A DNA stretch of 64,000 nt from an uncultured cyanobacterium. Lineage in GTDB: Bacteria; Cyanobacteriota; Cyanobacteriia; Cyanobacteriales; Nostocaceae. The DNA is taken from contig CAINGU010000020.1 in NCBI GenBank assembly GCA_903848645.1, positions 1-64,000 on the forward strand. Direction: 5' to 3'. Below the pieces are notes generated by a model. The model was not told the DNA's origin, did no database searches, and was given only the letters and a program-made list of their open reading frames with translations. Position numbers and translations under genes: made by a program. Shown piece by piece: positions 1 to 8,722 of the stretch (positions are counted from its first letter, which is position 1; every line of letters starts with the position of its first letter).

Positions 1-189
1 ATAATTTTGAAGTGGCTAAACTCAAAAATTAAAAGTTGCACCTTTTCAACTCAAGTAGCTATACATATCAAGGTACGCTTAAACGAATTAGTAACTATGT
101 TTATGTTTATTGGTAGTATGTATGTATTGGTTGCTTACTCAATTTACCCGTGCTACATTTGGTCAGTGAGTAAATATTGAGTAACTGCG

Positions 190-228
190 CTAGTTCCGAA
201 AGGAGTGAATGGTGAGAGTCCTTTTATA
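190..228 (+). repeat. Inverted partial copy of the adjacent tRNA-Leu gene
   Basis: Bases 190-209 are the exact reverse complement of 268-287, and 218-227 of 251-260. Both targets lie inside the tRNA-Leu gene on the other strand, covering the 3' side of the anticodon stem, the variable arm and the T arm. The eight bases between the two blocks are diverged and there is no acceptor stem, so this is a fragment and not a second tRNA gene. The two copies face each other and could form a long hairpin. The origin is unknown; an integration scar or a local inverted duplication are both possible. Confidence 0.8.
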
Positions 229-245
229 GAAGCAACTATTAAAAA

Positions 246-327
246 TGCGGATAAAAGGACTTGAACCTTCACTCCTTTCGGAACTAGAACCTAAATCTAG
301 CGCGTCTGCCAATTTCGCCATATCCGC
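246..327 (-). tRNA. tRNA-Leu (anticodon UAG)
   Basis: Read on the minus strand this folds as an 82-nt class II tRNA. The acceptor stem is GCGGATA paired with TATCCGC, with discriminator A and no encoded CCA. The anticodon stem-loop has loop TTTAGGT, giving anticodon UAG. A long variable arm is followed by a T arm with GGTTCAAGTCC. It lies about 110 bp downstream of alr on the same strand. An inverted partial copy of its 3' half sits just beyond it at 190-228. Confidence 0.95.
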
Positions 328-436
328 ACGAATACCTTATAATAACATAAGAAATTATTGATGGCAATAGGTAAAAATGCAAAATTTAAAATTAGAGTAT
401 GGGGGGTTGATGATTTCTCCCCAAGTCCCCAATCCT

Positions 437-1624
437 CTACATCACAGCTACACGAGGTAGACGATGTTTGAAGCCGCAGAGAATTTCCCAAGAAATGGTG
501 TTGAGGATATTTGCCCAATCATCAGCAGAGATTCGTTCTTTTCCCTGTTCTCCTAGCAAAGTGACGATTTCCCCTTCTTGCAAATCGGGTATAGCACTCA
601 CATCTAACATGATTTGATCCATGGTAATTGCGCCAATTTGCGGTACACGTTGCCCACGGATTAACACCTGCATTTGGTTAGAAAGATGACGAGGAACTCC
701 GTCTGCATAACCAATGCCAACTACAGCCAGACGCATTTCCTCAGTAGCAGTAAAATGATGCCCATAGCTAACTCCAGTTCCTGCGGCTATGGTTTTCACT
801 TGGGTAACTCTGGCTTTGAGTTGTAAAACGGGTTGCAGTTTGATGTGATTTTGTAAGTGAGTAGCAGGATAAAGCCCATAAATAGCTAAACCTACACGCA
901 CCATATCATAGTGTAATCTTGAATCTCCAAGGGTAGCGGCTGAGTTGGCTAAATGTAAACTGGGAATTTTGATCCCTTTAGTTTTAATCTGTGCAATTGC
1001 TTCTTCAAACCGTCTATGCTGTTCTACCATCACCGTAGCATCAGGACTATCTGCTGTTGCTAAGTGAGAATAAATACTTGCAAGATCTAAGTGAGGTAAT
1101 CCTTGTACCAACTGCACAAACTCTGCTGCTTGTTGCCAATTAGTGCCTAGTCTAGACATTCCCGTATCTAATTTGATGTGTACAGGTAAAGAAGAATTAT
1201 AATTAATGGCTTCTAATGTGTTAGAAAATTCTAAAGCTTGCTTAGGACTACATAATGTTGGCTGAAGTTGCCAATGAGCGATCGCTTGAATTTGTTCTGG
1301 TGTGTTGGTTGCCCCTAAAATTAGAATCGGGGCTTTAATGCCATCTTCCCGTAGTTGAATACCTTCGGGAACAGTCGCTACACCTAACCAACTAGCACCC
1401 GCTTCTAAAGCAGTTTTAGCAACTGCTACAGATCCATGTCCATAGGCATCAGCTTTGACAACTGCCATTAATTCCGTACACGGGGATAAAAACTTTACCA
1501 ATTGCTGGACATTATGAGACAACGCCCCTAAATCAATTTCTACCCAAGCCCGCTGGGAAAACCAGGCATAAGTATCACGTTCCTGATGATCAGCAAAAAT
1601 TGGGGTTTGTTTGCGACTTAACAT
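437..1624 (-). CDS. alr: Alanine racemase
   Basis: A PLP-dependent enzyme that interconverts L- and D-alanine in the cytoplasm and supplies D-Ala for peptidoglycan. The 395-residue length is close to normal for the family, with about 25 extra N-terminal residues. Visible motifs are AVVKADAYGHG with the PLP lysine at about residue 57, and the C-terminal GYADG block that carries the catalytic tyrosine. The start at 1624 is supported by a GGAG-type ribosome site 6-10 bases upstream. The gene is alone on the minus strand, followed by tRNA-Leu, and diverges from the HNH gene at 2008. Family assignment is secure. Confidence 0.96.
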   Translation of the reverse strand: MLSRKQTPIFADHQERDTYAWFSQRAWVEIDLGALSHNVQQLVKFLSPCTELMAVVKADAYGHGSVAVAKTALEAGASWLGVATVPEGIQLREDGIKAPILILGATNTPEQIQAIAHWQLQPTLCSPKQALEFSNTLEAINYNSSLPVHIKLDTGMSRLGTNWQQAAEFVQLVQGLPHLDLASIYSHLATADSPDATVMVEQHRRFEEAIAQIKTKGIKIPSLHLANSAATLGDSRLHYDMVRVGLAIYGLYPATHLQNHIKLQPVLQLKARVTQVKTIAAGTGVSYGHHFTATEEMRLAVVGIGYADGVPRHLSNQMQVLIRGQRVPQIGAITMDQIMLDVSAIPDLQEGEIVTLLGEQGKERISADDWANILNTISWEILCGFKHRLPRVAVM

Positions 1625-2007
1625 TACACTCCACTCCTATCACACCACCGAAAAGCTTCTCACATCCCCTAGAAGCCCTGTCACCTTAATCAGGAAGTTT
1701 AACTTTGATCCGGTAATTTATACAAGATAGTAGCACGAGCAATATTAATGTATCCGCATATCCAACACTTTTTGATTATTTTATGATAGTTCTTCCTTAT
1801 CAATTTCATGATAACAAATTTAAAACCAAACGTCAACCCCTAAATACTCTTTTATGGCGATTTTGTTCTCAAGTTTAGGAAAATGATCCCGGACTTCTGG
1901 AAAAGTTGGGGATTTGAGTCCAGAAAGAAAGTATAAATTATTCTCATACCCCCAACAGAGTGTATTTGTGTTAATATATGTAAAACTAATACCTTGAGCG
2001 CAGATTC
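1625..2007. other. Divergent intergenic region, alr / HNH gene
   Basis: AT-rich spacer of 383 bp between two divergent genes, so it should contain both promoters. I see no open frame, tRNA or clear palindrome in it, and I cannot place a -10/-35 pair with confidence. Confidence 0.5.
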
Positions 2008-2505
2008 ATGAGGAAGGTTTTAGTCCTGAACGCCTCTTACGAACCGCTCAACATCACCAGTTGGCGACGAGCCACCGTGTTGTTGATTAAAGGCAAGGCT
2101 GAACGCTTAGAATACAACGGTAAATTCCTTTACTCGGATTTTCCGTTACCGACCGTGATCCGGTTGCGTCATTATGTCCGCGTTCCTTATATGGAAATTC
2201 CTCTGACTCGACGAAATATCTTGCATCGTGATAGCCATACTTGTCAATACTGTGGTCACACGGGAGACGGGTTAACTCTAGATCATGTGATGCCAAGATC
2301 ACGAGGAGGGGGAGATACTTGGGAAAATATTGTCACTGCTTGTGTACGCTGCAATATTAAAAAAGGCTGTCGTACACCCCAAGAAGCCCGAATGCCTTTG
2401 CGCCATTTACCCCGTCAACCTTACAGCAGCCTCTACTTTGAGGTAACAAAGCATCTAAAAAGTGGACTTCACCAGGAGTGGCAAAAGTATGTCATAGGTC
2501 TTTGA
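2008..2505 (+). CDS. HNH endonuclease family protein
   Basis: A 165-residue protein with a zinc-bound HNH fold. Cys79-x2-Cys82 and Cys112-x2-Cys115 form the zinc knuckles. Asp92-His93 in LTLDHVMPRSRGG, with the following Asn in WENIVTAC, form the nuclease motif. The N-terminal 70 residues (MRKVLVLNASYEPLNITSW) are the typical lead-in of a small HNH family that is widespread and conserved in cyanobacteria. No intein, intron or restriction gene is next to it, so the role is more likely a housekeeping DNA function than mobility. The exact substrate is unknown. The gene stands alone. Confidence 0.9.
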   Translation: MRKVLVLNASYEPLNITSWRRATVLLIKGKAERLEYNGKFLYSDFPLPTVIRLRHYVRVPYMEIPLTRRNILHRDSHTCQYCGHTGDGLTLDHVMPRSRGGGDTWENIVTACVRCNIKKGCRTPQEARMPLRHLPRQPYSSLYFEVTKHLKSGLHQEWQKYVIGL

Positions 2506-3157
2506 CATTACACATAATTAACTACAAAAACTCAGGAAAAATTGCACCTGTGGATATAACTGTTTGGCTAATTAAAAGTCAATGACAGTAACTACAAGTA
2601 GGGTTTTCGCTTGTGTTGGGTTAGTGATGACTACAGCTTATGGCAAATTTGCAATAAGCTGATATTTTCATGTCCGCAGTATCTGACAACATCAATGGAC
2701 AGAATTGGCGTGGTGCTGCAAAAAAACGACATTATAGATAGTTTTTGTTCTTAACTGATAATTTGTTACAATTACAAGTAAATGATTTGCCACCAAGCAA
2801 TTGAGATATCAATTTGCACACAGAATATCCAAGATAACACAAGTCAAATAAATATTCAAGATAATTATCAAATTTTTTTCATAAAAGTCTGCATATTTGT
2901 TTAGACAAAGCCGCAAATTATGAGGTGGTATATATTTCCAGAAGTAAAGCGTACTTGATTTTCAGCATCTCTGTAGCACTTTAGGTGGATGCAATAGATC
3001 CTTGACTCATGCTATTGACAAAAAATAAACTACCCTACACAGTGCCACAATTAGTTTTAGATTATTGTCAAGTCTTATGTAGCTTCATAGGCGCATAAGT
3101 GCTTGAATTGTATCTACATAAATAGTACCAATTCCACGCTTAAAAATACAGTTCCTT
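2506..3157. other. Long AT-rich intergenic region
   Basis: About 650 bp with no open frame of note, no tRNA and no strong inverted repeat that I can find. It probably contains the promoter of the DHH gene, but no element can be pinpointed. Confidence 0.5.
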
Positions 3158-4435
3158 ATGTACGTGAATTATCCGGCTTCTCAATTTGATAGTTTATCAT
3201 TGACCACAGATCCGCATCCAGAGGAAGTAGAAATAGAGAAAGAGTTAATTGAACTTCCACCTTTAACCCGGACTTCTTTACCATCCTCTAATGGTGATGG
3301 AGGTATTTATTTAGCCCAACGTGGTAATTCTCTGGCTACTCAGAAATCAGAAGAATTAAAAAAAACTCTACTGGGACACCGACATGAGCGTCAGTTAGTG
3401 ATTTTACAGGATTTTCCTGATCCTGATGCTCTTTCTTGTGCGTGGTCTTACCAATTAATTGCCCAACAGTATGATATCAAGTGTGATATTATTTACGCGG
3501 GAACTTTAAGCCATCAGGAAAATATTGCTTTAGTTAAGCTGACTAATTTACCTGCTCAACGCTGGACAATGCAAACCTTAAAAAATAAGGATTTGTCATC
3601 TTATCAAGGGTTTGTGTTAATTGACAACCAGGGAACTACGTCTCAATTATTACCAGCAATCCAACAAGCGGGAATTCCCCTGATAGTGCTGGTGGATCAT
3701 CATAGTTTACAAGGGGAACTCAAGTCAGAATTTGCTGATGTTCGTCCTTATGTACGAGCCACAGCCACAATTTTTACTCAATACTTACAATCAGGGTTAC
3801 TAACTTTAGATAACAGCATTAGCCAGCACGTTAAATGTGCTACAGCTTTAATGCACGGTTTGCGCTCAGATACAAATCGGTTAATGCAAGCCCAAGAAGA
3901 AGATTTTATGGCTGCTGGGTATTTGAGCAGATTTTATGATGCTCAGTTACTAAATGCTATTTTACAAGCAAATCGTTCTAAGCGGGTGATGGATGTGATC
4001 GAGCGATCGCTTAAAAACCGCATCGTTCAAAATAACTTTTCTATAGCTGGTGTTGGTTACTTGCGCTATGATGACCGGGATGCAATTCCCCAAGCCGCTG
4101 ATTTTCTGGTTACGGAAGAAAATGTGCATACCGCAGTAGTTTATGGAATTGTTCATGATGAAGATGACGAACTAGAAGTAGTGATAGGTTCTCTGAGAAC
4201 CACAAAACTTACCTTAGATCCTGATGAATTTATTAAAGAAGCCTTTGGACAAGATAGCGCCGGGCGGTTTTTTGGTGGGGGGAGGACGGGTGCGGGAGGC
4301 TTTGAAATTCCCATGGGTTTCTTATCTGGTGGTAATGAAAATTCGGCTTATGCCAAAATCAAATGGGAAGTTTTTGATGCACAAATCAAACAGAAATTAT
4401 TGAGATTGGTGAATCCTAGAGATAATCCAATTTAG
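3158..4435 (+). CDS. DHH-family phosphoesterase
   Basis: A 425-residue member of the DHH/DHHA1 phosphoesterase superfamily, whose members include nanoRNases, pApA/c-di-AMP phosphodiesterases and exopolyphosphatases. Metal-binding motifs are FPDPDALS at 86-93, VLIDNQ near 153-158 and the name-giving DHH at 180-182. The DHHA1 part near residues 370-385 has GGGRTGAGG in place of the usual GGGH stretch. The first 60 residues look unstructured and lie outside the catalytic fold. A cytoplasmic Mn-dependent hydrolase of short oligonucleotides or cyclic-dinucleotide products is the family expectation. The true substrate cannot be read from sequence. Confidence 0.88.
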   Translation: MYVNYPASQFDSLSLTTDPHPEEVEIEKELIELPPLTRTSLPSSNGDGGIYLAQRGNSLATQKSEELKKTLLGHRHERQLVILQDFPDPDALSCAWSYQLIAQQYDIKCDIIYAGTLSHQENIALVKLTNLPAQRWTMQTLKNKDLSSYQGFVLIDNQGTTSQLLPAIQQAGIPLIVLVDHHSLQGELKSEFADVRPYVRATATIFTQYLQSGLLTLDNSISQHVKCATALMHGLRSDTNRLMQAQEEDFMAAGYLSRFYDAQLLNAILQANRSKRVMDVIERSLKNRIVQNNFSIAGVGYLRYDDRDAIPQAADFLVTEENVHTAVVYGIVHDEDDELEVVIGSLRTTKLTLDPDEFIKEAFGQDSAGRFFGGGRTGAGGFEIPMGFLSGGNENSAYAKIKWEVFDAQIKQKLLRLVNPRDNPI

Positions 4436-4468
4436 TCTTAAATCGGATTTAAAGACTTGATTAATTTA

Positions 4469-4489
4469 GGGTTTAGCAATGCTGAACCC
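4469..4489. repeat. Short palindrome, GGGTTTAGCA type
   Basis: An imperfect inverted repeat (GGGTTTAGCA, then TGCTGAACCC) in the 180-bp spacer between the DHH and RusA genes. The same palindrome family occurs in a perfect version at 17677-17705. A 42-codon open frame without a start (4442-4570) runs through it and is not considered a gene. Confidence 0.6.
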
Positions 4490-4616
4490 ATGCAAATGAA
4501 TTTAGCTTTTGCTGTCAAAGAAGCAGGTATAAATTTGGTACAATTTAGAAATATATCCAAGATTTGTTGAAGGTGCTTATAAGTTTGTTAAGTTATAATC
4601 AAGAGATGCACTGGGA

Positions 4617-5027
4617 ATGCCAATAATACCTTTTGAATTTCTCATTCCCAGACGGCCTGTTTCATTACAAGCAAAACCAAAAGGACTGAATGAATGGAAA
4701 ACTTTTGTTCGTTCTGAAGCCGAAAAGTTTTGGAAAGGTGACAGTTCAATTAAAGGATCTTATCTACAGCTTACGCTAGTTTACATTTGTAGTGATGATT
4801 CTCCACCTGATACTGATAACATTATCAAACCAATACAGGATGCACTTATAGGCTTAGTTTATGAAGATGATAATTTAGTATTAGATGTAGATAGTCATCG
4901 TCGGTTTATGTCAGATCCGATTGATACTACAAATCTACCTTCTTTATTACAGCAAGGTGTGTTCACACGTCAAGAGTGTGTTTATGTAAAAGTGAGTGAA
5001 TCTCAACCATTGGAAAAATATTTATGA
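4617..5027 (+). CDS. RusA-family Holliday junction resolvase
   Basis: A 136-residue protein with the RusA signature: PDTDNIIKPIQDAL at residues 64-77 followed by YEDDNLVLDV. The aspartates near 65, 67 and 84-85 match the metal-binding acidic cluster of RusA crossover-junction endonucleases. RusA proteins are typically carried by phages and other mobile DNA and cut four-way junctions. The stop codon overlaps the start of the next gene by four bases (ATGA), so the two are almost certainly co-translated. No other phage genes are visible, so this is an accessory pair and not a prophage. Confidence 0.88.
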   Translation: MPIIPFEFLIPRRPVSLQAKPKGLNEWKTFVRSEAEKFWKGDSSIKGSYLQLTLVYICSDDSPPDTDNIIKPIQDALIGLVYEDDNLVLDVDSHRRFMSDPIDTTNLPSLLQQGVFTRQECVYVKVSESQPLEKYL

Positions 5028-6220
5028 TTATTAACAACACTAAAACTCTACATCATGATAAGGTCAAATCTCTAGCAGAGAAGTATGTTAATGAAGGATT
5101 TGACGTTGTGATTGAACCCAAAATGAATCAATTACAATTACCCTTCAATTTAGGTAACTATCAGCCGGATATTATTGCTACCAAAAATAACTCAGGTTTG
5201 GTAATTGATGTGAAGACCAGCACCAACCGAGTTTCTGTGGAGAATTTACAAGCTATATCTGAGGAAATTAGCAGACATCCAGACTGGCGTTTTTTATTGG
5301 TGACACTTGAAGATATAGAAGCCGAATCGTTACCTGGAACATCTGAAGAACTGCCTTCCTGGGAAGAACTAATTGACCATTTTAGTCAAGTTGGGAAGCT
5401 TATTAAAAATAATGATATTGAACCTGCTTTTTTGTTTCTTTGGAGTGTTTTTGAGGGGGCATTAAGAAAAAAAGCAGTTGATGTATCAATTCCTATTGAA
5501 CGTTTACCAGCAATAAAATTGCTAAGATCAATGTACTCTTTGGGAGAGTTATCAATTTCTGAATTTGACATTATTCAAGCTTGTCTTGAAGAGCGAAATC
5601 GCATGGCTCATGGATACATTCAAAAGCTAAATTTGGAGGTTTTAGCTAACTTTGTAAAGTTGGTTGTTGTGTTATTGTGTGAATGGATTCCTGACATATA
5701 TATAAGCCTTTTAAGCCAAACAGTGGCTAGTATGAAAAGAAGTTTTAATGAAACCAAAGCACAAGAATATCAGAAATGCCTGGAAATAGTTGCTTCTGTA
5801 TTACAAGACGTACCAACAGAAACAAAGGATAGAACACTGGCAGCTATTAAGGAGATTTCGGAACAAGAAGGATTAACTACTAATTTCAATGATCTTCAAC
5901 TCATAGTTTATGAATATTGCGATATTTCTACTGAATCTAATAATCAACAGATAAACAAAAATAAAATAGTTTTAGATGATAACGCACAAATAGCACTTGA
6001 TGCCTTACCAACTCAAGAGAAAGAAAAAATTAGTCATGCTATTAGTTATCTAGAAAAATTTCCTAATTGTTCAGAAATGGAAGTTTCTAAACTGGATTCA
6101 ATTTCAGGTAATTTTATTGCAAAGTCAGGAATATATAGAATCATTTTTGAAGTTCAATCTGAAAAAGTAACTATTGTTGATATAGTTAATTATAACCGGA
6201 TTGAAATGGCGTTTAAATAA
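5024..6220 (+). CDS. Nuclease-HEPN-RelE/ParE-like fusion protein
   Basis: A 398-residue protein that appears to contain three conflict-type modules. Residues 40-64 carry a PD-(D/E)XK core (Pro48-Asp49, then Asp62-Val-Lys64). Residues about 115-225 are an all-helical segment with RNRMAH at 191-196, the R-x4-H motif of HEPN ribonuclease-type domains. Residues about 314-398 read like a RelE/ParE toxin: helical hairpin, a GIYRIIFEV strand, then VTIVDIV and a basic tail. The segment in between (230-310) is helical and unassigned. It is translationally coupled to the RusA gene. The domain calls are by eye: the first two fairly clear, the third good. A role in phage defence or mobile-element maintenance is inference. 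Confidence 0.72.
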   Translation: MIINNTKTLHHDKVKSLAEKYVNEGFDVVIEPKMNQLQLPFNLGNYQPDIIATKNNSGLVIDVKTSTNRVSVENLQAISEEISRHPDWRFLLVTLEDIEAESLPGTSEELPSWEELIDHFSQVGKLIKNNDIEPAFLFLWSVFEGALRKKAVDVSIPIERLPAIKLLRSMYSLGELSISEFDIIQACLEERNRMAHGYIQKLNLEVLANFVKLVVVLLCEWIPDIYISLLSQTVASMKRSFNETKAQEYQKCLEIVASVLQDVPTETKDRTLAAIKEISEQEGLTTNFNDLQLIVYEYCDISTESNNQQINKNKIVLDDNAQIALDALPTQEKEKISHAISYLEKFPNCSEMEVSKLDSISGNFIAKSGIYRIIFEVQSEKVTIVDIVNYNRIEMAFK

Positions 6221-6443
6221 AGTTTTAGTAGACTCATGCAAAGTAATTTGCATAACATTTGATCAATTAGCTAGAGATATGAGAGATAGACTTTCACTGT
6301 ATCCGCTGATTTATGAAGCTTCAACTTTACTTTTAGAAATCCTCAGAGTTAGAATTGCTAAACTGCTGACTCTTGCGCTCTTCTTTGCTTCTTTGTGTCT
6401 TTGCGCGAAACAAAAAATAATATAAAAACATCAAACTAAAAAC

Positions 6444-6938
6444 ATGGAACTATACTTAATTCGTCATGGTATTGCCGAAGAACATCAACCAAACCTAAAA
6501 GACGAAGAACGACAACTGACCCCAGAAGGACGACAAAAAACCGAGAAAATAGCTCAAAAATTACTAAAGCTAGAATTACATTTTGATCTAATTCTTACCA
6601 GTCCCCTAGTCCGCGCTTACCAAACAGCAGAAATACTCATTGCTGCTGGATTAAGTTCTCAGTTAGAAGCATCGCATCATCTTAACTTTGATGGTAATAT
6701 TCAAAATTGGCTGCAAGAATGGCTTGAACCCAGAAATTATCCCCAGAAAACCCGACTAGCATTGGTAGGTCACGAGCCTAATTTAAGCCATTGGGCAGAA
6801 ATTCTCCTGTGGGGAGAAGCAAAAGAGAGCCTCATCCTCAAAAAAGCAGGTATGATGGGAATAAAACTACCAGATGATGGTTCAGCTTGGGGTCGTAGTC
6901 AAATGTTTTGGTTGACACCACCCAAGTACCTGCTATAA
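6444..6938 (+). CDS. sixA: SixA-type phosphohistidine phosphatase
   Basis: A 164-residue histidine-phosphatase-fold enzyme. The catalytic RHG is at residues 8-10 (LIRHGIAEEH), a second arginine lies in the TSPLVRAYQTAE block, and the second histidine is in LVGHEPNLS. This is the compact SixA form of the family, which in other bacteria dephosphorylates phosphohistidine on phosphotransfer or nitrogen-PTS proteins. The target here is unknown. It is followed by a hairpin and then gltA on the same strand 87 bp later. Confidence 0.88.
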   Translation: MELYLIRHGIAEEHQPNLKDEERQLTPEGRQKTEKIAQKLLKLELHFDLILTSPLVRAYQTAEILIAAGLSSQLEASHHLNFDGNIQNWLQEWLEPRNYPQKTRLALVGHEPNLSHWAEILLWGEAKESLILKKAGMMGIKLPDDGSAWGRSQMFWLTPPKYLL

Positions 6939-6961
6939 CAGTTGTTACATCTGCAACTGTT
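6937..6961. terminator. Hairpin after sixA
   Basis: A perfect inverted repeat (AACAGTTG and CAACTGTT at 6937-6944 and 6954-6961) overlaps the end of sixA. There is no following T run, so it may be a weak terminator or an RNA-stabilising hairpin. Confidence 0.45.
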
Positions 6962-7025
6962 GTGGTGAAAATAGTCTCTGGTAAGTTAACGTAAGCAGAT
7001 ATTTTACAAAGTAAATGGTGTTGCC

Positions 7026-8162
7026 ATGACGGTATGCGAATACAAGCCTGGTTTAGAAGGCATTCCCGCAGCCCAGTCGAGTATTAGTCATGTAGACGGG
7101 CAGAAAGGAATTCTAGAATATCGTGGTATCAGGATTGAGGAATTAGCCGAAAAAAGTACATTCCTAGAAACTGCATATCTGTTAATTTGGGGTGAGTTAC
7201 CAACCAAAGAAGAACTAAAAGCATTTGAGCATGAAGTTCTCTTTCACAGACGCATCAAATACCGCATTCGGGACATGATGAAATGTTTCCCTGAAAGTGG
7301 TCATCCCATGGATGCTCTTCAAGCTTCTGCTGCTGCTTTAGGTTTATTTTATTCTCTTCGGGACTTACATAATCCTGTCTATATTCGAACTGCTGCTGTG
7401 CGTTTAATAGCCACTATTCCCACAATGGTAGCAGCGTTCCAGTTAATGCGAGAAGGTAATGATCCCGTTAAGCCTAGAGATGATTTAGGTTATGCTGCTA
7501 ACTTTCTGTATATGCTTAATGAGAAAGAACCTGATCCTTTAGCTGCCAAAATATTTGATATCTGCTTAATTCTTCATGTTGAGCATACAATGAATGCTTC
7601 TACCTTTAGTGCTAGGGTAACAGCTTCTACCTTAACCGATCCCTATGCGGTAGTTGCTAGTGCTGTAGGTACTTTAGGCGGTCCACTGCATGGGGGAGCG
7701 AATGAAGAAGTAATTCAGATGTTAGAAGACATCGGTTCTGTAAAGAATGTTGTCCCTTATGTGGATGATCTTCTGCAACGCAAAGCCAAAATTATGGGCT
7801 TTGGGCATCGTGTTTACAAAGTCAAAGACCCCCGCGCGACAATCTTACAAGGCTTGGCAGAGCAGTTGTTTGAGAAGTTTGGCTATGACGAATATTATGA
7901 AATTGCCCTAGAAATGGAACGGGTAGTTTCCGAAAAACTGGGTGGCAAAGGGATTTATCCTAATGTTGACTTTTATTCCGGTTTAGTGTATAGGAAAATG
8001 GGAATTCCTACAGACTTATTTACACCAGTATTTGCGATCGCTCGTGTAGCTGGTTGGTTAGCACACTGGAAAGAACAACTGGTAGAAAACCGGATTTTCC
8101 GTCCTACCCAAATTTACAACGGTCGTCACGAAATCGCTTACACTCCCATTGAGCAACGTTAA
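7026..8162 (+). CDS. gltA: Citrate synthase
   Basis: Catalyses acetyl-CoA plus oxaloacetate to citrate, the entry step of the TCA branch that supplies 2-oxoglutarate for nitrogen assimilation. The 378-residue length fits the short prokaryotic type. Motifs are EHTMNASTFSARV (catalytic histidine), GGPLHGGANEE, GFGHRVYKVKDPR (second histidine and Arg) and the late IYPNVDFYSG block with the catalytic aspartate. The N-terminal EYKPGLEGIPA opening is typical of cyanobacterial enzymes. A gltA gene upstream of ndhA is an arrangement I recall from other cyanobacteria, but a 560-bp gap makes co-transcription uncertain. Confidence 0.96.
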   Translation: MTVCEYKPGLEGIPAAQSSISHVDGQKGILEYRGIRIEELAEKSTFLETAYLLIWGELPTKEELKAFEHEVLFHRRIKYRIRDMMKCFPESGHPMDALQASAAALGLFYSLRDLHNPVYIRTAAVRLIATIPTMVAAFQLMREGNDPVKPRDDLGYAANFLYMLNEKEPDPLAAKIFDICLILHVEHTMNASTFSARVTASTLTDPYAVVASAVGTLGGPLHGGANEEVIQMLEDIGSVKNVVPYVDDLLQRKAKIMGFGHRVYKVKDPRATILQGLAEQLFEKFGYDEYYEIALEMERVVSEKLGGKGIYPNVDFYSGLVYRKMGIPTDLFTPVFAIARVAGWLAHWKEQLVENRIFRPTQIYNGRHEIAYTPIEQR

Positions 8163-8722
8163 CTATGACAGTGGACAAGGTGGTTAGGACATTCTGAAAA
8201 TCTCGAAGTCAGCAATGACAAGGTTTTTACTGTTGCCTCTTGCCTGTTGCTACAACAAATAACTCAACTCTAGATTTTGGATGTTCAATTCAAGTCCTCT
8301 AGTGGACAGATTGATAACTGTCATATCTGCCATTGAGGCTTGTAGTCCAAAATCATAACCCGCTAAAATTGGCAAATTTACAACAGCAGCCAGTTTTGGA
8401 AAATCAGACAATTTGGATACAGTAGATAACCGTTACCAACCTGGAAGCGGCTAATTTGTCTTGTTTGATCACTTAATGGGTAAACTTTTGCCCATTTCCC
8501 CACTCACCAATCATTAATTTCCAATCCCAACCATAAGCAGAAGTTGTCTCTTGAGTCTGATGGTGAAAACCATCCAAGGATATACTAAACTCATGAATTG
8601 GCAAATGTATTGAACTCCAATCAAGCATCATCTCAGCAGAGATTATTACTAAAGCTGAAGATGGGAATAACTGATTTCATACTTTATAGTTCATCAGCAC
8701 GTTGACTTAAAGAGCAGCAAAC
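8163..8722. other. Intergenic region, gltA / ndhA
   Basis: 560 bp without a credible gene. It should hold the ndhA promoter. I see no tRNA, strong palindrome or tandem repeat here. Confidence 0.5.

Noticed and set aside
4442-4570. 42-codon open stretch without a start, upstream of the RusA gene
   Set aside because: It crosses a dispersed palindrome and has no start codon or recognisable motif, so it is chance or a faint relic.
4617-6220. Prophage or integrative element around the RusA gene
   Set aside because: No integrase, terminase, capsid or att-like direct repeat is visible on either side; only the two-gene pair is supported.
6201-6425. 74-codon frame after the fusion gene
   Set aside because: It overlaps the true gene's end and its second half is a common spacer sequence (TTCTTTGTGTCTTTGCG-type); no ribosome site or family features.
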